DNA from: Streptomyces sp. NRRL B-1347
Lineage (GTDB): Bacteria > Actinomycetota > Actinomycetes > Streptomycetales > Streptomycetaceae
Length of the DNA stretch: 64,000 nucleotides
Direction: 5' to 3'
Assembly: GCF_000720325.1 (NCBI RefSeq)
Contig: NZ_JOJM01000027.1
Coordinates: forward strand, 77,379 to 141,378
Under the pieces are notes generated by a model. The model made no database searches, was not told where the DNA came from, and saw only the letters and a program-made list of their open reading frames with translations. The number at the start of each line of letters is the position of its first letter. The stretch's first letter is position 1. Below, one piece after another: positions 44,426 through 53,129 of this stretch. The position numbers and the translations under genes were made by a program.

Positions 44426-44977
44426 ATGTCAGCGTCTGTCTCCAGCCCTGCCCCTTTGCCCTCCCCTTCCGGCTCCCGCGTGGCCCCGCCCACCTCGGCC
44501 GACCTCCTCCACTTCGTGCGCCGCACCGCCGCGGACGCAGATCTCGTCGCCTCGCTCCCCCTCGACCCCGAGGGCCGCACCTGGGTGCGCCTCGACGGGC
44601 CGGGCGGCAGCGAGGCCTGGCTGATCGGGTGGCCGCCCGGCACCGGCACCGGCTGGCACGACCACGCCGAGTCGGTCGGCGCCTTCACCACCGCCTCGGG
44701 CGCCCTCAAGGAGTACTCCCTCGCCGCCCGGCTCCCCACCGACGGCTGGAAGACCCTGGAACTCACCGAGGGCATCGACCGCGAGCGGCAGCTGCCCGCC
44801 GGGCAGGGACGGGCGTTCGGCCGCAACCACGTGCACGAGGTGCTCAACGAGTCCACTACGGAGCACGCCGTCTCCGTGCACGCGTACTATCCGCCACTTC
44901 CACGGATCCGTCGCTACAGCCGCACCGGTGACGTGCTACGCCTTGAGCACGTCGAGCGTCCGGAGGACTGGCAGTGA
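44426..44977 (+). CDS. cdoA: Cysteine dioxygenase (cupin)
   Basis: A 183-residue non-haem iron enzyme that oxidises cysteine to cysteine sulfinate. The 3-His site is readable: His-x-His in GTGWHDHAESVGAF and the third His in FGRNHVHEVLNES, with the family's Tyr in VHAYYPPLPRIRRY. I chose ATG 44426, 5 nt after AGGACGG; an upstream in-frame ATG at 44324 overlaps the leader ORF and lacks a ribosome site. It overlaps the rhodanese gene by 4 bp (GTGA). Together they would channel cysteine sulfur toward oxidation and transfer. Confidence 0.9.
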   Translation: MSASVSSPAPLPSPSGSRVAPPTSADLLHFVRRTAADADLVASLPLDPEGRTWVRLDGPGGSEAWLIGWPPGTGTGWHDHAESVGAFTTASGALKEYSLAARLPTDGWKTLELTEGIDRERQLPAGQGRAFGRNHVHEVLNESTTEHAVSVHAYYPPLPRIRRYSRTGDVLRLEHVERPEDWQ

Positions 44978-45426
44978 GTGCGGGCCTTGAGCTGAACAGC
45001 ATCCCGGGTGTACCGACGGCTTCGGCGACCGCCGCGGAGCCGCTCACACCCGTGGGCATAGACGAGTTCCTGGAACGGGTGCGGCGCGACCTCGACCGGG
45101 TCACGCCCCGGCAGGCGTACGAGATCGACCGGTCCGGGGGCCTGCTCGTCGACATCCGGTACGCGGCACTGCGCGAGCGCGACGGCCTGATCCCGGGGGC
45201 GCTGGTCGTCGAGCGCAACGAACTGGAGTGGCGCCTCGACCCCCAGGGCAGCCACCGCGCCCCGCAGGCCGTCAGCCACGACCTGGAGATCGTCATCGTC
45301 TGCAACGAGGGCTACGCGTCGAGCCTCGCGGCCCACTCCCTGCGCCAACTCGGACTGCGGCACGCGACCGACCTCGTCGGCGGCTTCCAGGCCTGGAAGG
45401 CGGATGGTTTCCCCATCGCCGAGTGA
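44974..45426 (+). CDS. Rhodanese-like sulfurtransferase domain protein
   Basis: A 150-residue single rhodanese domain. LLVDIRYAALRERDGLIPGALVVER is the CH2-like N-terminal element, and the catalytic loop Cys lies in VIVCNEGYASSLAAHSL, followed by GGFQAWKADGFPI. The first 35 residues are variable. The GTG start overlaps the dioxygenase stop, so the two are translationally coupled. Pairing with cysteine dioxygenase suggests handling of persulfide, thiosulfate or sulfite produced in cysteine breakdown. Confidence 0.9.
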   Translation: MSAGLELNSIPGVPTASATAAEPLTPVGIDEFLERVRRDLDRVTPRQAYEIDRSGGLLVDIRYAALRERDGLIPGALVVERNELEWRLDPQGSHRAPQAVSHDLEIVIVCNEGYASSLAAHSLRQLGLRHATDLVGGFQAWKADGFPIAE

Positions 45427-45448
45427 CTGCCGTTCACGTTTTCCAGGT

Positions 45449-45507
45449 ACGCGTACGTTCTCCGGGAACTCGAACGCGCTTTGGGCACGCGTACGGTCTC
45501 CGGGAAC
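45449..45507. repeat. 21-bp direct repeat after the rhodanese gene
   Basis: A 21-bp element starting ACGCGTACG at 45449-45469 and 45487-45507, one mismatch, 38 bp apart, just before the operon terminator. Confidence 0.75.
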
Positions 45508-45512
45508 ACGTC

Positions 45513-45558
45513 AGCGCCCCTTACACACGCTCCCGGAGGAGCGTGTGTAAGGGGCGCT
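45513..45558. terminator. Terminator of the cysteine dioxygenase operon (bidirectional)
   Basis: Perfect 21-bp stem, arms 45513-45533 and 45538-45558, loop CGGA, between convergent genes. Confidence 0.92.
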
Positions 45559-45577
45559 CGCTATAGCGTATCGACCC

Positions 45578-48124
45578 TTACTCCTTGGCGGTGGCCACCG
45601 ACACCGGAAGCGGCTTCAGGGCAGTGCGGCCGGGCAGCGCCGTCGCCGTGAGGGCGAGCAGTCCCGCCACGGCGACCACCGCGACGTACAGCAGCGGCAG
45701 GACCACGGGGGCGGCGGAACCGGTCATGCCGACGCTGAACGCGGTCAGGACGGCGAGCGCGATGCCGCTGCCCAGGGCGGTCGCGATGAGCAGGACCGAC
45801 AGCGCCTCGGCCCGCAGCATCCCGCGGACCTGGCGGCGCGTGGCCCCCGCAAGGCGCAGCAGCGCGAACTCCCGGACGCGCTCCGACACCGACATCGCGA
45901 GCGTGTTGACGACGGCGATCGCGGTGAAGGCCAGCACGAGCCCCATGGCGAGGAGGTTCACGTCGGCGCTCGACTGGCCGCGCTCGGCCTGGAGGCGGTC
46001 GACGGCGTCCGGGGACTCCACCCGCACGTTCGGGAACTTCCGCAGGGCCGCCGCGAGTTGATCCTTCGTACGGTCGCTCCTGACGAGGACCGTGGCAGCG
46101 AGCGGGTTGTCGACGTGGCGGGCGACCAGGTCGTGCGCCAGGGTCAGGTCGCCGAAGCCGAGCCCGCGCGTGTAGACGGCGCTGACCTTCAGGGTGGTCG
46201 GTGTGCCGTCGCCGAGGGTGAGCTTGAGGCTGCTGCCGGGCTTCAGGCCGAGCTGGTCGGCGGCGAGTTCACTGACGGCTATGTCGCCCGCGCCGAAGGA
46301 GGTCAGCGAGCCCGCCGTGACGTCCGGGTCCCAGGTGCGGGTGAGGCCCGCCGGCGTCACGCCCTGCGCCGGGTACTAGTCGAGCCCGACGCGCACGGTG
46401 GTGCGGACGACCTCGGTGACGGCCTCGACGCCCTCGGCCGCCCGCAGCTGCCGCGCGGCCTCCGTCGGTACGCCGGGACCCTGCGCGGCGAGCGACCAGT
46501 CCGCGCGGACGCCGTCGCGCGCCTGGTCCCGGGCGGCGGCGGTGAGCGTGGGCTGTGCGAAGAGGACCGTGCACGTCATGCCGACGAGCAGCACGAGCGG
46601 GGTGACGACGGCGGCCATGCGGGCCGCGTTCCCCCGGAGGTTGGCGTGCGCGAGGCGCCCGGCCGGTCCGGTGAGCCGCAGCACGCGGCCAAGGACGGCG
46701 GCCGAGGCCCTGACGACGAGCGGGCCGAGCAGGGCGACGGCCGAGGCGAGCACCACGACGGCCAGGAACGTGACGGGGGTCGACGCGGGCTCGGTCCGCA
46801 GCAGACTGAGGACGAAGACGAGGACGACGCCTCCCGCGAGGAAGAGCAGCCCGGCGACGACACGCGCCCAGGAGAGCTTCGTACGCTCCGCACCCGCCTC
46901 GGTCAGGGCCTCTCCGGGGCGGATGCGGGCGATGCGGCGGGCGGAGACCCGCGCGGCCGCCCAGGCGCCGAACAGCGTCGCGGCGACGGCCACCAGCGGC
47001 GGGAAGACGCTGACGACCCGGTCGAGCGTCGCCGGAACCACTCCCTCGTCGACGAACTTCCCGTACAGCAGTCCGCCGAGCGGGATGCCCGCCAGCGAGC
47101 CGAGTGCTCCGGCGGCCGCTCCGACGAGGAGCGCCTCGCGGCCGAGGAGCTTGCGGAGCTGCTTCGGGCTCGCGGCGATGGCCCGCAGCAGGGCGAGTTC
47201 GCGGTGGCGCTGCTGGATGGACAGGGCGAAGGTGCCGACGACCACGAGGACGGCGACGAGCAGCGACGTGCCACCCATCGCGCCGCCCATGCTGACGAGC
47301 TTCACCCGCGCGCCCGCCGCGTCGAGGAACTCGACGGGGCCACGGCCATCGCCACTGCTGACCTGCGCGGTCGTCCCGTCGAGCGCCTTCTTGACCGCTG
47401 CGGTGAGCGCCTGCACGGACGTGCCGTCGGCCGGCAGGACACCGAGGGCGGTGACCCGGCCGGGGTGGGCCGCGAGCCGCTCCGCCTCACGGTCGGAGAA
47501 GAACAGCGAGGTCTGGTGCGCGAGGGCGCTCCCGCCGCCGACCGGCGCGGCGATGCCCGTGACGCGGTACGTGCGCGGAGCCCGCGTCGACTGGACGGTG
47601 AGCCGGTCGCCGGGCTCGATGCGGGCGCGCTCGGCGAGGCCGCGGTCGACGACGAGGTCCCCCGCGGCACGCGGGGCCCGGCCGTCGGCGATCCGGAAGG
47701 GCGTGAGGGCGGCCGAGGTCCACGCGTGCCCGTACGCGGGACGCTCCGGGTCGCGAGCTCCGGACGTCAACGGCTCTGCCAGGAAGGTGAGTTCGGGTAC
47801 GACCGAGCCGACGCCGGGCACCCCTTCCAGCCGTTTGGTGACGTCGTGCGGCAGCCAGGCCCGTTCGGCGATCGGCTTCGCCTTGTGCTTGACCTTCGTC
47901 TTGCCCTTCTTGTGCTTGACGATGGTCCGGTGCACGTTCTGATCGGCGGAGACCAGCACGGGAGCGGCGGCGTAGCGCTCGGGGCTGATGCTGCCGCGCA
48001 GGCCGGTCTCCAGGAGGGTGCCGCAGGCCGTGATGAGCGCGGCGGCGCACATCAACGCGACGAAGGCCCCTAGGAATCCGCCCTTCCGGTCGCGGATCGT
48101 CTGCAGTGCGTAGCGCAGCATCAT
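45578..48124 (-). pseudogene. FtsX-type ABC transporter permease interrupted by an in-frame amber codon
   Basis: One continuous frame of 849 codons encodes a two-FtsX-domain permease: N-terminal TM (GGFLGAFVALMCAAALITACG), a large extracytoplasmic MacB-PCD-like domain, FtsX domain 1 (SLLVAVLVVVGTFALSIQQRHRELALLRAIA), central TMs, a second extracytoplasmic part and FtsX domain 2 (VVNTLAMSVSERVREFALLRLAG). A TAG at 46376-46378 splits it after VRTTVRVGLD, 582 codons in; the frame is otherwise intact to 45578. ATG 48124 overlaps the regulator's stop (ATGA). No ATPase gene is adjacent. It could be a recent pseudogene, a sequencing error or stop-codon read-through; the 5' part (46376-48124) may still be made. 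Confidence 0.8.
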
Positions 48125-48864
48125 GAGGTCTCGGTCTCTCTTCTGTTGTCGTCGGGGGTGCCGGATGGTCCGCCGGACGTGTCGGACGGTGCGTCGGCCG
48201 GACCGGACGGTGCGGGGAAGGCCAGGAAGCGGGTGAGGACGGTGCGGGCCCCGGGCGGGGTGTCGGCGTCGGCGCGCTTGTAGCGGTTGAGGAGGGCGAT
48301 GTACTCCTCGAAGAACTCGCGCAGCTCGGCCACCGTCAGCCGCATCGTGCCGCGCGAGTACGGGTAGGCGTCGGCCCACTCGTCGGCGTCGGCGTCGCCG
48401 CTCTCGCGCTGCAGCTGCTCGAAGAGCTCCAGGTCAGCGGCGTACGACAGGTGGTTCAGCTCGTCCATGACGAGCCGCGTCTCGGCGTTCTGCCGACTGC
48501 GCGGCGGGAAGCGCTGGTCTCCGGGCACCGCGCGCCACCAGCGCTCGCGCCCGTGCCCGGTGCCGTCCGTCTCTTCTACGAAGCCGTACCGGGCGAGCTC
48601 GCGCAGGTGGTAGCTCGTGGCCCCGGTGTTCAGCCCCAGGGCCCTGGCCAGGGTCGCGGACGTGGCGGGCCCGTGCACGGTGAGGTGCTGGAGCATCTGC
48701 TGCCGTCGGGGCTGCGCGAGGGCTTTGAGGACCCGCAGGTCGTTCAGCTCTTCGGGAACGGGTGCGGCGCCGTCGGCCCCGGCATGGCCGGACCCGATGG
48801 CCGGGTCGGCCTCGGCGGCCCCGTCAGGGGCTCGGCCCTCGCTTCTTCCCTGGTCGTGAACCAT
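48121..48864 (-). CDS. ArsR-like winged-helix regulator of the FtsX permease
   Basis: A 247-residue protein. The winged helix is at about 45-115: DLRVLKALAQPRRQQMLQHL, ATSATLARALGLNTGATSYHLRELARYGFVEE and RERWWRAVPG. The C-terminal half contains a helical effector region (YAADLELFEQLQRES, RLTVAELREFFEEYIALL) and a disordered acidic tail. I chose ATG 48864 because a cluster of TGTGCACA-type operator sequence lies directly upstream (48868-48900), inside what a longer reading would make coding. It overlaps the permease gene by 4 bp, so it likely controls it. Confidence 0.8.
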   Translation of the reverse strand: MVHDQGRSEGRAPDGAAEADPAIGSGHAGADGAAPVPEELNDLRVLKALAQPRRQQMLQHLTVHGPATSATLARALGLNTGATSYHLRELARYGFVEETDGTGHGRERWWRAVPGDQRFPPRSRQNAETRLVMDELNHLSYAADLELFEQLQRESGDADADEWADAYPYSRGTMRLTVAELREFFEEYIALLNRYKRADADTPPGARTVLTRFLAFPAPSGPADAPSDTSGGPSGTPDDNRRETETS

Positions 48865-48869
48865 GCGTA

Positions 48870-48900
48870 CACAGTCGCCTGTGCACAGGTTCTTGTGCAC
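48870..48900. promoter_or_regulatory. TGTGCAC palindrome cluster, candidate operator
   Basis: Perfect 12-bp palindrome CCTGTGCACAGG (48878-48889), a further TTGTGCAC (48893-48900) and CACAG-TCGC-CTGTG (48870-48882), all within 31 bp immediately before the regulator gene. Confidence 0.5.
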
Positions 48901-48938
48901 GGTGGCAACCAGGCGTCTTCCATGGGGGGTTAGCCCCA

Positions 48939-48990
48939 CCCCGGGCGCTCACCCCGGGCCTTCACCCCGTGCTCACGCCCCGTGCTCTCG
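48939..48990. repeat. 13-bp tandem repeat between the ArsR-like gene and recX
   Basis: CCCCGGGCGCTCA (48939), CCCCGGGCCTTCA (48952), CCCCGTGCTCACG (48965) and CCCCGTGCTCTCG (48978), exactly 13 bp apart; decayed units seem to continue to about 49016. It lies downstream of recX; nothing else is visible in 48940-49147. Confidence 0.7.
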
Positions 48991-49147
48991 CCTCGGAGGC
49001 TCGCCGGGGCCTCGCCTCTGGATCTCACGCCGAGGGCTCCCCTGGCTCACCGGGCCCGCGGCCTCCCCCGCCGCCCGGAACACTCCGCCCCGGGCCGGAA
49101 TTCCAGCGACCGGGTCGGAGCCTCTACTCGGCGGGGCCGCCGGCAGT

Positions 49148-49870
49148 TCAGAGGCTCTCGTACCCGAGGTCCTCCGTGTCCTCCCCCTCTTGCTCCAGCG
49201 CCTCGCGGACCAGGCGCAGCGCCATGCCCTCCGGATATCCCTTGCGGGCGAGCATGCCCGCAAGGCGGCGCAGCCTCTTGTCGCGGTCGAGGCCACGGGT
49301 GGAGCGCAGCTTGCGGGCGACGAGCTCGCGCGCGGTGGCCTCCTCCTGCTCGGTGTCGAGCTGGCCGACGGCCTCGTCGATCAGTGCCGCGTCCACGCCC
49401 TTGGTCCGCAGCTCGCGGGCCAGGGCCCGCCGGGCGAGGCCCCGGCCGTGGTGCCGGGATTCCACCCAGGCGTCCGCGAAGGCCTCGTCGTTGATCAGTC
49501 CGACCTCTTCGAAGCGGGACAGCACCTCGTCCGCCACGTCCTCGGGGATGTCCCGCTTGCGCAGGGCGTCGGCCAGCTGCTTGCGCGTGCGGGGCGTCCC
49601 GGTGAGCAGGCGCAAGCAGATGGCCCGCGCCCGCTCAGCGGGATCCCCCATGGGCGGTTCCCCGTTCTCGGCCCTCGACGAGGACGGGGAACCGCTGTCC
49701 TGATGGCCGCTGGGACCGCCGCGCCGCCGACGGCGGCGGCCGCCTTGGCCCTCCTGGTCACCGCTCCACGGGCCGTCGGCATCGGCACCCGAACCGTCCG
49801 GCCCGCTGCCACTCCAGTGGCCGCTTCCCGGGGGGTCCGTGTGCTCCGCCCAGTCGGTACGTCGTGTCAC
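49148..49870 (-). CDS. recX: RecA regulator RecX
   Basis: A 240-residue modulator of RecA filaments. The three-repeat helical RecX domain occupies about 75-230: RARAICLRLLTGTPRTRKQLADALRKRDIP, VGLINDEAFADAWVESRHHGRGLARRALARELRTKGV (each read in parts) and RLRRLAGMLARKGYPEGMALRLVREAL. The first 75 residues are a Gly/Ser/Asp/Arg-rich extension with an RRRRRR run, absent from E. coli RecX. The GTG start is 3 bp past the recA stop, so the genes are cotranscribed and likely coupled. Confidence 0.93.
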   Translation of the reverse strand: MTRRTDWAEHTDPPGSGHWSGSGPDGSGADADGPWSGDQEGQGGRRRRRRGGPSGHQDSGSPSSSRAENGEPPMGDPAERARAICLRLLTGTPRTRKQLADALRKRDIPEDVADEVLSRFEEVGLINDEAFADAWVESRHHGRGLARRALARELRTKGVDAALIDEAVGQLDTEQEEATARELVARKLRSTRGLDRDKRLRRLAGMLARKGYPEGMALRLVREALEQEGEDTEDLGYESL

Positions 49871-49873
49871 GGC

Positions 49874-50998
49874 CTAGCTCTTGGCCGCCGCGGCCTTGGA
49901 CTTGGTGGCCTTCGCCGCCGGAGCGGGCACCGTCTTGGCGGCGTCGGCCGCCGGGGCCTCGCCCGCGGCGTCCGCGGCGGGCTCGCTCTCGGTGCTCTCC
50001 GGCCGGACGCCGACGCCCAGCTTCTCCTTGATCTTCCTCTCGATCTCGTTGGCGAGGTCGGGGTTGTCCTTCAGGAAGTTGCGGGCGTTCTCCTTGCCCT
50101 GGCCGAGCTGGTCGCCCTCGTACGTGTACCAGGCGCCGGCCTTGCGGACGAAGCCGTGCTCCACGCCCATGTCGATCAGGCCGCCCTCGCGGGAGATGCC
50201 CTGGCCGTAGAGGATGTCGAACTCGGCCTGCTTGAAGGGCGGCGCGACCTTGTTCTTGACGACCTTGACGCGGGTGCGGTTGCCCACCGCGTCCGTGCCG
50301 TCCTTCAGGGTCTCGATGCGGCGGATGTCCATGCGCACCGAGGCGTAGAACTTCAGCGCGCGGCCACCGGTCGTGGTCTCCGGGGAGCCGAACATCACGC
50401 CGATCTTCTCGCGCAGCTGGTTGATGAAGATCGCAGTGGTCTTCGACTGGTTGAGCGCGCTGGTGATCTTCCGCAGGGCCTGGCTCATCAGACGGGCCTG
50501 CAGACCCACGTGCGAGTCACCCATCTCGCCCTCGATCTCGGCGCGGGGCACCAAGGCCGCCACGGAGTCGATGACGATCAGGTCGAGCGCGCCGGAGCGG
50601 ACCAGCATGTCGACGATCTCGAGCGCCTGCTCGCCGTTGTCCGGCTGGGACAGGATGAGGTTGTCGATGTCGACGCCGAGCTTCTTCGCGTACTCGGGGT
50701 CGAGGGCGTGCTCCGCGTCCACGAAGGCGACGGCGCCGCCGGCCCGCTGCGCGTTGGCCACGGCGTGCAGCGTGAGGGTCGTCTTACCGGAGGACTCCGG
50801 GCCGTAGATCTCCACCACACGGCCGCGCGGGATGCCGCCGACGCCGAGCGCGACGTCGAGCGCGGTCGAGCCGGTCGGGATGACCTCGATGGGCTCCTGG
50901 GACCGCTCGCCCATGCGCATGACCGCGCCCTTGCCGAATTGCCGTTCAATCTGTGCGAGCGCGGCGTCGAGCGCCTTCTCGCGGTCGGTTCCTGCCAT
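49874..50998 (-). CDS. recA: Recombinase RecA
   Basis: A 374-residue recombinase and LexA co-protease. Walker A is GPESSGKT at 66-73, Walker [18 protein letters not shown]-binding loop L1 [22 protein letters not shown] in part and L2 [21 protein letters not shown] in part. The C-terminal tail after about 330 is Ala/Lys/Glu-rich as in other Streptomyces. I chose ATG 50998 (GGTGGA upstream) over a longer reading from 51064, since the segment between carries a promoter. Two promoters are visible: a PafBC-type one close to the gene and a LexA-controlled one further upstream. Confidence 0.98.
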   Translation of the reverse strand: MAGTDREKALDAALAQIERQFGKGAVMRMGERSQEPIEVIPTGSTALDVALGVGGIPRGRVVEIYGPESSGKTTLTLHAVANAQRAGGAVAFVDAEHALDPEYAKKLGVDIDNLILSQPDNGEQALEIVDMLVRSGALDLIVIDSVAALVPRAEIEGEMGDSHVGLQARLMSQALRKITSALNQSKTTAIFINQLREKIGVMFGSPETTTGGRALKFYASVRMDIRRIETLKDGTDAVGNRTRVKVVKNKVAPPFKQAEFDILYGQGISREGGLIDMGVEHGFVRKAGAWYTYEGDQLGQGKENARNFLKDNPDLANEIERKIKEKLGVGVRPESTESEPAADAAGEAPAADAAKTVPAPAAKATKSKAAAAKS

Positions 50999-51041
50999 GG
51001 GTTCCACCCGGTTTGCTTGAGTCGATCGCTTCACGTCAAAG

Positions 51042-51064
51042 ACGCTAACGCCTGCCACTGACAA
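51042..51064 (-). promoter_or_regulatory. recA proximal promoter, PafBC/RecA-NDp type
   Basis: On the minus strand TTGTCAGTG (51064-51056), 8 nt, TAGCGT (51047-51042), an exact motif fit. The predicted start near 51035 leaves about 37 nt before recA. Confidence 0.75.
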
Positions 51065-51180
51065 TGCGCCCCGACGCCCGTCCGGCCTGTGGATAACTCG
51101 GGCTCCGCGGCCCCCCGAAATCCACCGGCGCGCCCGGGAATCCCCCCGCGAACCCCCGGTACGACGCCGCCGGAGCCCCC

Positions 51181-51210
51181 ATAAGAATGGATGTTCGATT
51201 TTGCTGTCAA
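51181..51210 (-). promoter_or_regulatory. recA distal promoter with LexA box
   Basis: The -35 is TTGACA (51210-51205) and, 18 nt later, TCTTAT (51186-51181) is the -10. The LexA-type sequence TCGAACATCCATTCT (51198-51184) overlaps spacer and -10. This gives the same two-promoter layout as mycobacterial recA. The 320-bp gap 50999-51318 holds no gene. Confidence 0.75.
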
Positions 51211-51318
51211 GCGCACCACGCCAGGCGTGCCCGATGCGTCAGCCCGCGAGCGGAACCCTCGCTTCAGTCGCCGGGACCCGGTGGCGCACGCCTCGGTCGG
51301 CGCGGCTCGGCCGAGCCC

Positions 51319-52626
51319 TCAGCCCTCGCGTCCCGGCGGCGTCAGCGCGCGCCGCAGCCGGGTGAGCAGGGGCGTGCCGCCGCGGCGGCGGTGGCCGTGC
51401 ACCCGCGGGTCGTCCATGACGTCGTACCGCTTCACGTACGCCCCGAGGAACGCCTGCAGCGTCGCCACCGCCGGGATGGCGATCAGGGCGCCGACCGCGC
51501 CGAGCAGGGCCGTGCCCGCGATGACCGACCCGAAGGCGACCGCCGGGTGGATGTCCACGCTCTTGGCGGTGAGCTTGGGCTGGAGCACGTAGTTCTCGAA
51601 CTGCTGGTAGATGACCACGAAGCCCAGCACCCAGACCGCGTACCAGGGGTCCACGGTGAAGGCGATCAGCATCGGCAGGGCGCCCGCCAGGTACGTGCCG
51701 ATCGTCGGGATGAACTGCGAGACCAGGCCCACCCACACCGCGAGGGCGGGGGCGTAGGGCACCTCGAGGATCTGCAGCAGGATGTAGTGCGCGATCCCGG
51801 AGATCAGCGCCATCAGGCCGCGCGAGTAGAGGTAGCCGCCGGTCTTGTTGACCGCGATCTCCCAGGCGCGCAGCACCTCGGCCTGCTTGGCGGGCGGGAG
51901 CACGGAGCACAGCGCGCGCCGCAGCCGGGGCCCGTCGGCGGCGAAGTAGAACGAGAACAGCAGGATCGTCAGGAGCTGGAAGAGGCCGCCGAGCACCTGC
52001 GCGGAGACGTCCAGGACGCCGCTCGCGCTGTTCTGCACGTACTTCCGCAGCCAGTCGGAGTGGACCAGGCTGTCCTGGACCTCGACGCGGGACAGGTCCG
52101 TGTCGAAGGTCTGGTTGATCCAGCGGATGACCTTGTCCAGGTAGTCCGGGAAGTCCTCGACCATGTCGACGATCTGGCCCGCGAGCATCGAGCCCATCAT
52201 CGTGATGAAGCCCGCGCTGGCGATGATCACGCCGAGGAAGACGATGCCCGTGGCCAGGCCCCGGCGCAGCCCGCGCGCCGCCATCCAGCTCACCGCGGGC
52301 TCGACGGCGAGCGCCAGGAAGAACGCGATCAGGATGTTGATCAGCAGCCCGGTCAGCTGGTGGAAGGCCCAGCTGCCGAGCTGGAAACAGGCGACCAGGG
52401 CGAGCGCGAGCACCATGGCCCGCGGCAGCCAGCGCGGCATGCCCGCGCCGCGTCCCTGCTCGGCCCCGGTGGGGGGCTGGGCGGGCGGCGTGGTGCCGGG
52501 CGGCGTCACGGCCTCGGAGGTGATCTGCGCGGTGTCGTCTGTGGGTGCCACCGTGCCAGTCTCGCCCACGGAGACCGCGATCGGCCGTCGCCCCCGCCTG
52601 TTCGCGGCGCTCCTCACATCCGGCAC
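51319..52626 (-). CDS. AI-2E family transporter-like membrane protein
   Basis: A 435-residue polytopic protein of the AI-2E/PerM (UPF0118) family. Membrane segments include AMVLALALVACFQLGSWAF, LLINILIAFFLALAVEPAV, LATGIVFLGVIIASAGFITM, LLTILLFSFYFAADGP and LVSQFIPTIGTYLAGALPML; the family's GSVIAGTALLGAVGALIAIP lies near the C-terminus. The first 65 residues are Pro/Thr-rich and the last 30 basic. Members are linked to autoinducer export or Na+/H+ exchange; the substrate here is unknown. Starts further inside (for example GTG before APTDDTAQ) are possible. Confidence 0.87.
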   Translation of the reverse strand: MPDVRSAANRRGRRPIAVSVGETGTVAPTDDTAQITSEAVTPPGTTPPAQPPTGAEQGRGAGMPRWLPRAMVLALALVACFQLGSWAFHQLTGLLINILIAFFLALAVEPAVSWMAARGLRRGLATGIVFLGVIIASAGFITMMGSMLAGQIVDMVEDFPDYLDKVIRWINQTFDTDLSRVEVQDSLVHSDWLRKYVQNSASGVLDVSAQVLGGLFQLLTILLFSFYFAADGPRLRRALCSVLPPAKQAEVLRAWEIAVNKTGGYLYSRGLMALISGIAHYILLQILEVPYAPALAVWVGLVSQFIPTIGTYLAGALPMLIAFTVDPWYAVWVLGFVVIYQQFENYVLQPKLTAKSVDIHPAVAFGSVIAGTALLGAVGALIAIPAVATLQAFLGAYVKRYDVMDDPRVHGHRRRGGTPLLTRLRRALTPPGREG

Positions 52627-52855
52627 GCCGCTCTACGGACTCCGCGCGCCCGCCCGCGGCTCCGCGTGCTCTCTCCGGAGACACCTCTGTGCCCTCGAAG
52701 GGACGCCTCTCGGCTCCCTCGTCTCCCGAGTCGCGGCACAAGCAACTCACGCGCGCGTGGAGCCCCAGGACCCGCACCCGAGGTCTTCCGGCCAGTGCCG
52801 GACGACGGCTACGCGTGCGTGAAGTCACCGCGGCGCGAGTCGTCGCTCCTGTGGA

Positions 52856-53050
52856 TCAACGCTTTTCGGCCGGTACGTCCATGGCCCTGCACACCGCGCG
52901 CCAGACGTCCTTCGCCTCCCAGCCCGCGTCCAGCGCTTCGTGCACCGTTCGCCCGCCCAGCTCGGACATCACGTGGTCACGCGCGAAGGAGTCCGCGTAC
53001 CCCGCGCCGAAGTGAGCTGCCATTCGCTGCCAGAAGACCGTCAACCGCAT
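52856..53050 (-). CDS. DUF3046 small protein
   Basis: A 64-residue protein, MRLTVFWQRMAAHFGAGYAD followed by DHVMSELGGRTVHEALDAGW and ending VCRAMDVPAEKR. This is the complete DUF3046 domain found in actinobacteria near recA. ATG 53050 is preferred to a reading from 53110 because it matches the domain start; GATACT just upstream may be a -10, giving a leaderless mRNA. Function unknown. The 229 bp between it and the AI-2E gene hold nothing recognisable. Confidence 0.85.
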   Translation of the reverse strand: MRLTVFWQRMAAHFGAGYADSFARDHVMSELGGRTVHEALDAGWEAKDVWRAVCRAMDVPAEKR

Positions 53051-53095
53051 GCGTCCAGTATCGCGCCCCTGAGAGTGCAGCCGGGCCCGGAGGGC

Positions 53096-53123
53096 TTGTC
53101 GGCGGCGCATTCCGCCCTACCGT
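53096..53123 (+). promoter_or_regulatory. Promoter of the gene at 53130 (leaderless)
   Basis: The -35 is TTGTCG (53096-53101), then 16 nt and TACCGT (53118-53123). ATG 53130 begins 6 nt after the -10, so the transcript should start at or next to the start codon. Confidence 0.6.
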
Positions 53124-53129
53124 CGGAAC

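Noticed and set aside
48121..48939. Longer start at 48939 for the ArsR-like regulator
   Set aside because: It would place the palindrome cluster inside the coding region and has no better ribosome site.
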